This document shows positions 1-5,148 of a DNA stretch of 9,195 nt, one piece after another. The notes beneath the pieces were generated by a model, which was not told the origin of the DNA, searched no databases, and saw only the letters and a list, made by a program, of their open reading frames with translations. Location of the stretch: the NCBI RefSeq assembly GCF_022095675.1, contig NZ_JAHYSG010000215.1, positions 1-9,195 on the forward strand, in the 5' to 3' direction. This DNA is from Dactylosporangium sp. AC04546 (GTDB lineage: Bacteria > Actinomycetota > Actinomycetes > Mycobacteriales > Micromonosporaceae). Position 1 is the stretch's first letter. The number at the start of each line of letters is the position of its first letter. Both the position numbers and the translations under genes were made by a program.

Positions 1-2
1 CC

Positions 3-992
3 CCGCCGCCCATCTGGTCGGACATCTCCGATTTTTCGGATTTTCCCGACGATCTGTTGCGACTGGTGTTCACCTGTTGCCATCCGGCGCTCTCGCTGGA
101 GGCGCAGGTCGCGCTGGCCCTGCGAACGCTCGGTGGACTGTCGACGGCGGAGGTCGCGCGGGCGCTCGTGGTGCCGGAGGCGACGATGGCGAAGCGACTG
201 ACGCGGGCCAAGCAGAAGATCACGCAGGCCCGCATCCCATACCGGGTGCCACCTCCCGAGGAGCTGCCGTCCCGCCTGGCCGGGGTCGCGGCGACGGTGT
301 ACCTCATCTTCAACGAGGGCTACGCCGCCGGCTCCGGCGACGACGTCGTGCGCACGTCGCTGACCGGCGAGGCGCTGCACCTCGGCCGGATGCTCCGGGA
401 GCTGATGCCCGACGAGCCGACAGTGCTCGGCCTGCTCGCGCTCATGCTCCTGCACGACTCCCGCCGCGCGGCACGCCGGGACACCGCCGGGCTGCCCGTG
501 CTGCTCGCCGACCAGGACCGGACCCGATGGGACCGCGCCGCCATCCGCGAGGGCGTCGAACTGACCGGCGCGGCGCTGCGGCGCAGCCCCGAGCACCCGA
601 ACCCGTACGCGGTCCAGGCCGCCATCGCGGCCTGCCACGCGCTGGCCCCGGCGTACGCCGAGACCCCGTGGGACGCGGTGATCTCCTGGTACGACGTGCT
701 CCTTACCGTCCTGGACACCCCGGTCGCCCGCCTGAACCGCGCCGCCGCGGTCGCCGAACGCGACGGCCCGGCGGCGGGCCTGGCCCTGACCGACGCGCTG
801 GCCGGCCTGACCGGCTACCCGTGGTGGCACGCCACCCGCGCCGAGCTCCTGCTACGACTCGGCCGCACGGACGAGGCCCGCACCGCATACGAGCAAGCGC
901 TGTCCCTCGGCATGAGCGCCCCGCAGGCGGCCCACCTACGCTCCCGCCTGTCCGATGTTGATGACCTTCGCGTCAGACCGGCTCGGCATTGA
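3..992 (+). CDS. ECF sigma factor, ECF42-like (5' end outside window)
   Basis: This is the C-terminal 329 residues of an extracytoplasmic-function sigma factor, which would direct RNA polymerase to a small set of promoters. The reading frame is open to the left edge, so region sigma-2 is not visible. The TTG at 57 is not the start, because conserved residues (FPDDLLRLVFTCCHPAL) run straight across it. Region sigma-4 spans about residues 22-75, with the helix-turn-helix in LSTAEVARALVVPEATMAKRL followed by RAKQKI. After ARIPYRVP comes a C-terminal extension of about 250 residues, containing TVYLIFNEGYAA and a TPR-like end (RLGRTDEARTAYEQALSLG). That layout is typical of the ECF42 group, which lacks a classical anti-sigma factor and is usually encoded beside a DGPF/YCII-type protein. 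Such a partner would lie upstream, outside the window. The last 20 bp overlap the convergent phosphatase gene. The family call is firm; target promoters cannot be read from the sequence. Confidence 0.93.
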   Translation, partial: PPPIWSDISDFSDFPDDLLRLVFTCCHPALSLEAQVALALRTLGGLSTAEVARALVVPEATMAKRLTRAKQKITQARIPYRVPPPEELPSRLAGVAATVYLIFNEGYAAGSGDDVVRTSLTGEALHLGRMLRELMPDEPTVLGLLALMLLHDSRRAARRDTAGLPVLLADQDRTRWDRAAIREGVELTGAALRRSPEHPNPYAVQAAIAACHALAPAYAETPWDAVISWYDVLLTVLDTPVARLNRAAAVAERDGPAAGLALTDALAGLTGYPWWHATRAELLLRLGRTDEARTAYEQALSLGMSAPQAAHLRSRLSDVDDLRVRPARH

Positions 993-1701
993 CGTCCTCC
1001 TGCCGCGCCGGGGGCGCGCCGTGCCGGTCAAGGTGGTCGACGGCGTTGAACCACTCGGGTCGCAGCACTCCGTCGTCGGCCCGCCAGCTGCTGATCGACC
1101 CATTCGCCATCGTGGTGGTGTGGGCGATGCCGAGCAGCTCCGACTCGGTGAGCCCTTCGACCAGGTATCGCACCAGCAGTACCACTGCCTCGTGACCGAC
1201 GAGGAGCACCCGCCCGCCGGGATGCTCGTCGCGGACGTCCCGCAGGAGGCTGCGCATCCGCAGGAGCACGTCCGCCCACGACTCGCCGCCGGGCGGGCGG
1301 TAGTAGAACTTCCCGAGCCGTCTTCGGCGGGCCGCCTCGCCGGGCAGGCGCGCCTCGACCCCGCGGGCGGTCAGCAGGTCGAGCACGCCCAGCTCCCGGT
1401 CGCGGAGCCGCTCGTCCTGGACCACCGCCACGCCGGTCCCGGCGAGGGCGATCTCGGCGGTCTGCCGCGTCCGCAGGTACGGCGACACGACCGCCAGATC
1501 GGGCTGCTCGTCCTGCGGCAGCTCCAGCAGCCATCGGTTGACCGCCGCCGCCTGGTCGCGGCCGAGGTCGGACAGCGGCACGTCGGCGTCCCGCTCCGGG
1601 ATGTCGATCACGTCGAGTCCCTCGGCCTCGGCCGCCTCGGCCAGGACGTTGCCGGTGCTCTGCCCGTGCCGCACCACACCCAGCCATCGCAGCTCCGCCA
1701 T
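973..1701 (-). CDS. Histidine phosphatase family protein (phosphoglycerate-mutase-like)
   Basis: A 242-residue cytoplasmic enzyme of the histidine phosphatase superfamily, which removes phosphate from small molecules or proteins through a phospho-histidine intermediate. The signature RHGQS is at residues 11-15 (R11, nucleophile H12). SPYLRTRQTA at 73-82 supplies the second phosphate-binding arginine (R77). E103 in DRELG is the likely acid, and VGHE at 168-171 carries the second catalytic histidine (H170). PPGGESW (136-142) is also a conserved stretch, so all core residues are present. The ATG at 1701 is preceded by a GAGGG-like ribosome site four bases upstream. The gene lies 60 bp downstream of the 140-aa unknown gene on the same strand, so the two are probably co-transcribed. 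Its stop codon lies inside the 3' end of the convergent sigma-factor gene (20-bp overlap). The substrate cannot be predicted; mutase activity is less likely than phosphatase. Confidence 0.92.
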   Translation of the reverse strand: MAELRWLGVVRHGQSTGNVLAEAAEAEGLDVIDIPERDADVPLSDLGRDQAAAVNRWLLELPQDEQPDLAVVSPYLRTRQTAEIALAGTGVAVVQDERLRDRELGVLDLLTARGVEARLPGEAARRRRLGKFYYRPPGGESWADVLLRMRSLLRDVRDEHPGGRVLLVGHEAVVLLVRYLVEGLTESELLGIAHTTTMANGSISSWRADDGVLRPEWFNAVDHLDRHGAPPARQEDVNAEPV

Positions 1702-1761
1702 GGCGCCCTCGTACCCCTCCTGCTCGGCTCGTATGCACTCCGCCCCCGCGGCGCGCCCGCC

Positions 1762-2184
1762 CTACGCGCTCTGCTGTGCGCGGAGGAGCTCGGCGAACTC
1801 GGGGTAGCTCAGGTCGGACTTCGGTAACAGGCCGGCCTCCACGAGGGCCGGGCCCAGCTCCGCCCGCACCGCGGGGTCGCGTGTCTCCAGGCCGAACTGG
1901 ATGATCTCGGCCGCGACCTCGGTCGTGCCGGCGCGGAAGATCGTGCCGCTGTCCACCTGGTACAACCACGCGTCGTAGCGGTCCTCGGTGCCGTCGACCA
2001 CCCGCCACAGGTTGCAGAAGCCCAGGAAGCTCCGCTCGTCGTGCGGGTCGTTGACGAGCCGGGCGGCGGCGTCGAGCTCCTCCCCGTCGTACAGCTTCCC
2101 GGCGGCCCGGAGCTGGTCGCGCTGGATCGGCGTCAGGTTGACGGCGCCGGTGATTTCTCGTTCGTCCGTGAAGCGGCTCGGCAT
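1762..2184 (-). CDS. Conserved-looking hypothetical protein, 140 aa
   Basis: I do not recognise the family. The product is a soluble, acidic protein with no signal peptide or membrane segment. Visible elements are LTPIQRDQLRAAGKLYDG (17-34), which looks helical; a central, probably beta-rich part RVVDGTEDRYDAWLYQVDSGTIFRAGTTEV (61-90); and a helical C-terminus ending in SYPEFAELLRAQQ. The middle (aromatic residues, VDSGTIF) suggests a compact alpha/beta fold rather than a disordered product, and codon use matches the neighbours, so it is very likely a real gene. The ATG at 2184 is the first start after the divergent intergenic region. A TTGACG box 32 bp upstream is the only promoter-like signal. 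The phosphatase gene begins 60 bp downstream on the same strand, suggesting a two-gene operon. Function unknown. Confidence 0.8.
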   Translation of the reverse strand: MPSRFTDEREITGAVNLTPIQRDQLRAAGKLYDGEELDAAARLVNDPHDERSFLGFCNLWRVVDGTEDRYDAWLYQVDSGTIFRAGTTEVAAEIIQFGLETRDPAVRAELGPALVEAGLLPKSDLSYPEFAELLRAQQSA

Positions 2185-2192
2185 GGGCGAGA

Positions 2193-2221
2193 GCCAACCC
2201 GACGGCGTGGCCAGGCGTCAA
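2193..2221 (-). promoter_or_regulatory. Possible promoter of the 140-aa gene / phosphatase operon
   Basis: On the minus strand TTGACG (2221-2216) matches five of six bases of a housekeeping -35 box. At 17-18 bp spacing the -10 position reads GTTGGC/TTGGCT, which is poor, and lies about 7 bp from the ATG at 2184. If used, it would give an almost leaderless mRNA. Only the -35 element is convincing. Confidence 0.3.
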
Positions 2222-2255
2222 TTCGACACGGAGCGCCGTCACTTTCGGTACAACC

Positions 2256-2269
2256 CGGATCACGATCCG
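2256..2269. promoter_or_regulatory. Palindrome CGGATC-AC-GATCCG, possible operator
   Basis: A perfect inverted repeat with 6-bp arms and a 2-bp centre lies in the 130-bp region between the divergent 140-aa gene and the alpha/beta hydrolase gene. It sits 17 bp upstream of the hydrolase's TGTCAGAC element. Its position fits an activator or repressor site serving one or both genes. A chance palindrome is possible in GC-rich DNA. Confidence 0.35.
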
Positions 2270-2286
2270 CCGTCGGGCCGAAAAAG

Positions 2287-2308
2287 TGTCAGACCCTCCG
2301 GGCAGGAT
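2287..2308 (+). promoter_or_regulatory. PafBC / RecA-NDp-like promoter, probably leaderless
   Basis: TGTCAGAC (2287-2294), exactly eight bases, then CAGGAT (2303-2308). This matches the LexA-independent DNA-damage promoter of actinobacteria (TGTCRG-type box, N8, TAnnnT), except that the -10 begins with C and the second half of the upstream box reads AC rather than TG. The -10 ends six bases before the ATG at 2315, which predicts transcription starting at or next to the start codon. The AGGA at 2304-2307 could be mistaken for a ribosome site but is part of this -10 element. Confidence 0.5.
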
Positions 2309-2314
2309 TCGGGC

Positions 2315-3103
2315 ATGCATTTCGTCGCCCACGGCGCGGGCACGCCGGTGCTCGCCATCCACGGCTGGACCCCCGACCACCGCCTCATGCTCGGCTGCCT
2401 GGAGCCGCTCTTCGGGCGCCGCGCGGGCTATCGGCGGCTCTATCCGGACCTGCCCGGGATGGGCCGCACGCCGGCGCCGCCGTCGGTGGCGAGCTCCGAC
2501 GACGTGCTCGCCGAGCTCGACGCGTTCATCGGGCGGGAGATCGGCGACGCGCCGTTCCTGCTGATCGGCGAGTCCTACGGGGGCTATCTGGCCCGAGCGC
2601 TCGCCCGTGTCCGGCGCTCGCAGGTGCGCGGGCTGGCGCTGATCTGCCCGATCGGCACCGCCGTCGAGCACGCCGAGCGCAGGGTGCCGGCGCACCGGGT
2701 GCTGCGGCCCGACTCCGGGCTGGTGGCGGGGCTCGAGCCGCACCTGGCCGAGGAGTTCGCGGGCATGGCGGTCGTGCAGACGCCGGAGACGCTGCGGCGC
2801 TGGCGCGAGGAGGTGCTCACCGGGCTCGACGCCGCCGACCGCGACGCGATGGCCCGGATCCGGCAGCGCTGGGTGCTGCGCTTCGACCCCGAGGACGGGC
2901 CGCCGTTCGAGCGGCCGGCGGTGATCCTGACCGGGCGGCAGGACGCGAGCGTCGGCTACGTCGACCAGTTCGCGCTGCTGCCGCACTATCCGCGGGCGAC
3001 GTTCGCGGTGCTCGACGTCGCCGGGCACAACCTGCAGTTCGAGCAGCCGGCGCTGTTCGACACGATCATGGCGGAGTGGCTCGAGCGGGTGGCCGCGGAG
3101 TGA
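2315..3103 (+). CDS. Alpha/beta hydrolase
   Basis: A 262-residue soluble enzyme of the alpha/beta hydrolase fold, probably an esterase, lipase or amidase acting on a small substrate. HGW at 16-18 is the oxyanion-hole region. YPDLPGMGRTPAP (43-55) is the usual strand-4 loop. GESYGG (85-90) is the nucleophile elbow with Ser87. Asp210 in TGRQDASVGY and His238 in AGHNLQFEQP complete the triad. A helical cap lies between about residues 115 and 190. The frame is open further upstream, but the ATG at 2315 is chosen because homology begins at MHFVAHGAGTPVLAIHGW and a promoter element ends six bases before it. The gene is divergent from the 140-aa/phosphatase pair and convergent with the MFS gene. The promoter suggests DNA-damage or proteostress control, unusual for such an enzyme. 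Fold and triad are certain; substrate is unknown. Confidence 0.94.
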   Translation: MHFVAHGAGTPVLAIHGWTPDHRLMLGCLEPLFGRRAGYRRLYPDLPGMGRTPAPPSVASSDDVLAELDAFIGREIGDAPFLLIGESYGGYLARALARVRRSQVRGLALICPIGTAVEHAERRVPAHRVLRPDSGLVAGLEPHLAEEFAGMAVVQTPETLRRWREEVLTGLDAADRDAMARIRQRWVLRFDPEDGPPFERPAVILTGRQDASVGYVDQFALLPHYPRATFAVLDVAGHNLQFEQPALFDTIMAEWLERVAAE

Positions 3104-3118
3104 GCGCACTGCTGCGCT
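3103..3118 (+). terminator. Stem-loop at the hydrolase stop codon
   Basis: AGCGCA-ctgc-TGCGCT forms a perfect 6-bp stem with a 4-base loop, beginning at the last base of the hydrolase stop codon; a G-T pair extends it by one. No T-run follows, so it would be a U-less actinobacterial-type terminator or an mRNA 3'-end stabiliser. Confidence 0.45.
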
Positions 3119-3152
3119 TCCTGCGCCGGCGCTGGCCGTTCGCGTCGCCGTG

Positions 3153-3305
3153 GTCGCTCATCACAGCTCCGGCCGCCAGGCGGCCTGCGTCGTTCATCAT
3201 CGCGTCGGACAGGGGGCGGCCTGCGCCGTCGATCGTCATCGCGTCGGACAGCGGGGGGCCGCCGTCGTCGTTCATCACAGCGTCGGCCGGCGGGCCGGCG
3301 GCGCG
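3153..3305. repeat. Degenerate tandem repeat, four units of 36-39 bp
   Basis: Four head-to-tail units fill most of the gap between the convergent hydrolase and MFS genes: 3153-3188 (36 bp), 3189-3227, 3228-3266 and 3267-3305 (39 bp each). Each starts GTCG(C/T/A)TC(A/G)TCA and the middle units share ATCGCGTCGGACAG, followed by a G-rich then C-rich tail. The second and third units are most alike. All lengths are multiples of three. One minus-strand frame reads as 12-13-residue repeats (MMNDDGGPPLSDA-like), but I do not call it a gene. Small hairpins occur inside, for example GGCCGCC-A-GGCGGCC at 3171-3185 and GCCGGC-GG-GCCGGC at 3286-3299. The latter, just past the MFS stop, could help end transcription on the minus strand. 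Confidence 0.75.
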
Positions 3306-3309
3306 CAGC

Positions 3310-4686
3310 TCAGACGGCGGCCGGTCCGGTCTTCGTCGGGCGCAGCGCGCCGGCGCTGAGGGCCACGAAGAGCGCGAGGAGGACCGGCACGGCGAGCGCC
3401 GCCGACAGCGGGACGGCCTCCGTGGCGGCGCCGATCAGGACGGGGCCGGCGAGGAAGCCGGCGTAGCCCATGCTCACGACGCGGGCGAGGGCCTTGCCGG
3501 GGTTGGCCGGATTGCGGGCACTCGCGGTCGAGAAGACCTGCGGGGCGATGCACGCGAGGCCGGCACCGAGGCAGGCAAAGCCCGCCACACCCGCGACGGG
3601 GTGCTGGAGCAGCAGGGCCCCGCCGAGCCCGGCCGCGGCGAGCAGCGCGCTCGCGCGGACCAGGCGCACCGGCCCGAGGAGCGCGGTCAGCCGGTCGCCG
3701 ACGAGCCGGGCGGCGGTCATCGCGACGGCGAACGCCGCATAGCCCGCGGCGGCGAAGCCCGCGGTGCCGCCGAGGGTGTCGCGCAGGTAGACGGCGCTCC
3801 AGTCAGCCGCCGCACCCTCCCCGACCAGCGCGCTGAACGCAAGCACGCCCAGCAGCCAGACCCCGTGCAGGGCACCGCCGCGACCGCGTTCGGCGGGACC
3901 GCCGGGTCGACCGGCGAGCGGAGCGGCTGGGCCTCCACTCGCGGCTCCACCGCCGGTGACCGCAACTCCCGCGGGTGCGCTGCCGCCATCTGGGGCGGGT
4001 CCGTCCGGCTGTGCGCTCGCGGGCCGGTCGATCGGACCCGGGGCCGGCGGCGTCGAAGATGCCGGTGACGCATCGGTCGGGGTCTCGGCGGGTCGATCGG
4101 AGGCTGTCGTCGGCGGTGCGGTGGGGAGCGGCGCGCGGCGCAGCCAGATCAGGGACCATGCCGCCAGGGCCAGCGTCAGCGCGGCGGTGAGGAGGAAGGT
4201 TGCCCGGGCCGACCAGGTGAGGTGGGCGCACAGGCCGCCGAGGGCGGCGCCGGCGAAGCCGCCGATGCTGTAGACCGCGTGGTAGGAGGAGATGATCGGC
4301 CGCCCGTAGGCCTGCTGCGTCCGCAGGGCGCCGGCGTTCATGGCGATGTTCAGCACGCCGTGGTTGACGCCGAAGACGAAGAGGGCGGCGGTGAGGGATG
4401 CGAGGGCCGGGGCGAGCGCGGTCGGCAGCAGCAGGACGCCCTCCGCCACCGCGGTCGGCGCGGCGACCCGCAGCGGGCCGAAGCGGTCGACCAGACGGCC
4501 GGCGAGCTGCTGGCCGGTGATGGCGCCGGCGGCTAGTCCGAGGAGGGCGACGCTGAGGGTGCCGTCCGTGAGTGCCGCCGCATCCTTGACCGCCGGCACC
4601 CGGGCCGTCCATACGCCGAGTGCCATGCCGAAGAGGAGGAAGAGCAGGCTGCCCGCGAACCGGGCGCGGCGAAGATCGGCGGGCAC
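3310..4686 (-). CDS. Major facilitator superfamily transporter (YbjJ / fucose-permease-like)
   Basis: A 458-residue inner-membrane protein with two blocks of about six hydrophobic helices (about residues 10-183 and 275-447), the usual MFS 6+6 layout. The first half has GVWTARVPAVKD (24-35), GAITGQQLAGRLVDRFGPLRV (54-74, containing the loop-2 motif equivalent of GxLaDrxGrr) and NHGVLNIAMNAGA (108-120). These resemble the YbjJ/FucP-like branch of uncharacterised efflux or sugar permeases. The central cytoplasmic loop (about 187-270) is a long Pro/Ala/Gly/Ser low-complexity insert, much longer than usual. The start is a GTG at 4686; a TACGGT box five bases upstream could be a leaderless -10. A PadR regulator gene ends 77 bp upstream on the same strand, so the transporter is probably in its operon and under its control. 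Drug, metabolite or sugar export are all possible. Confidence 0.9.
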   Translation of the reverse strand: MPADLRRARFAGSLLFLLFGMALGVWTARVPAVKDAAALTDGTLSVALLGLAAGAITGQQLAGRLVDRFGPLRVAAPTAVAEGVLLLPTALAPALASLTAALFVFGVNHGVLNIAMNAGALRTQQAYGRPIISSYHAVYSIGGFAGAALGGLCAHLTWSARATFLLTAALTLALAAWSLIWLRRAPLPTAPPTTASDRPAETPTDASPASSTPPAPGPIDRPASAQPDGPAPDGGSAPAGVAVTGGGAASGGPAAPLAGRPGGPAERGRGGALHGVWLLGVLAFSALVGEGAAADWSAVYLRDTLGGTAGFAAAGYAAFAVAMTAARLVGDRLTALLGPVRLVRASALLAAAGLGGALLLQHPVAGVAGFACLGAGLACIAPQVFSTASARNPANPGKALARVVSMGYAGFLAGPVLIGAATEAVPLSAALAVPVLLALFVALSAGALRPTKTGPAAV

Positions 4687-4763
4687 ACCGCACCGTACCC
4701 CGATCCCGCCGCGGTCGGCGCCCTCGACCGCCGCCGCCCCCGGGAGTCGCCGGCCCGCGAGCG

Positions 4764-5093
4764 CTAGGCGGCGGGGGCCTGGCGCAGGCGCCGGTCTGCG
4801 GCGGCAGCGTTGCGGTGCAGGCGGTCCGTCTCAGCGGTCAGCAGGTCGCGGCCCGGGGTCGTCAGGCGGTAGTAGCGGCGCAGGCGCGACGCCACCACCT
4901 CCTCGCGGTCCACCTCGATCAGGCCGTCCGCGCGGAGCCGGTCGAGGATGCCGTACAGCGTGCCGGCCTGCAACCGCACGCGGTTCTCCGAGATGCGCCG
5001 CACGTCCTCCAGCACGCTGTAGCCGTGCTGGGGCTGGGCGGCGAGCGCGGTCAGGACCAGGAACGTCGGTTCGCGTAACGGTAAGCCAGTCAT
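4764..5093 (-). CDS. PadR-family transcriptional regulator
   Basis: A 109-residue winged-helix repressor of the small PadR class (subfamily s1-like length). LREPTFLVLTALAAQPQHGYSVLEDV (6-31) is the first helices with the conserved HGY. GTLYGILDRLRADGLIEV (44-61) is the recognition helix region with the GTLY signature. RRYYRLTTPGRDLL (72-85) is the wing and start of the dimerisation helix. PadR proteins typically bind a dyad over their own promoter and release it on binding a small toxic ligand. The frame can be extended to 5132, but the ATG at 5093 is preferred: the protein then starts just before conserved LREPTF, and the upstream bases contain the promoter. The next gene downstream, an MFS transporter, is the likely regulated partner. 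Confidence is high for the family, moderate for the exact start (ATG at 5099 is possible). Confidence 0.92.
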   Translation of the reverse strand: MTGLPLREPTFLVLTALAAQPQHGYSVLEDVRRISENRVRLQAGTLYGILDRLRADGLIEVDREEVVASRLRRYYRLTTPGRDLLTAETDRLHRNAAAADRRLRQAPAA

Positions 5094-5100
5094 ACCCATC

Positions 5101-5128
5101 ACTATATAAAGACCATCGATATATACAA
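5101..5128 (-). promoter_or_regulatory. PadR promoter with TATATA dyad operator
   Basis: An AT-rich island in otherwise GC-rich DNA. On the minus strand TTGTAT (5128-5123), 16 bases, then TATAGT (5106-5101) makes a plausible promoter whose start point would fall at the ATG at 5093, i.e. a leaderless mRNA. Overlapping it is a dyad centred on 5114: TATATA at 5103-5108 and 5120-5125, with an inner GA/TC pair at 5111-5112 and 5116-5117. The arrangement fits PadR autorepression. Confidence 0.55.
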
Positions 5129-5148
5129 TCAACCGATCGGCCAGCGGC

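Noticed and set aside
57..992. Sigma factor starting at the TTG at 57
   Set aside because: The frame is open to the left edge and conserved residues run across the TTG, so the gene begins outside the window.
1988..2314. N-terminal extension of the hydrolase back to 1988
   Set aside because: It would overlap the divergent 140-aa gene and the promoter region, and the hydrolase fold starts at the ATG at 2315.
1028..3109. Very long minus-strand open frame (693 codons) across the phosphatase, unknown and hydrolase genes
   Set aside because: It is an Arg/Pro/Gly-rich shadow frame, antisense to the hydrolase and overlapping better-supported genes on both strands.
3066..3278. Minus-strand 70-codon frame with 13-residue repeats
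   Set aside because: It overlaps the hydrolase 3' end, lacks a ribosome site, and its repeats follow simply from the DNA tandem repeat. Kept only as a possibility in the repeat finding.
3153..3305. CRISPR array
   Set aside because: Units are contiguous and diverged, with no unique spacers between them.
2041..4068. Long plus-strand open frame (675 codons) over the hydrolase and MFS genes
   Set aside because: Low-complexity Arg/Ala/Gly composition with no recognisable domain; it is a by-product of high third-position GC in the real genes.
5094..5132. PadR start at 5132
   Set aside because: The added residues are encoded by the AT-rich promoter/dyad, and the family's conserved part begins right after the ATG at 5093.
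5133..5140. CCGATCGG palindrome as terminator of the CBM2/beta-helix gene
   Set aside because: Only 8 bp with no loop and no T-run; too weak to call.
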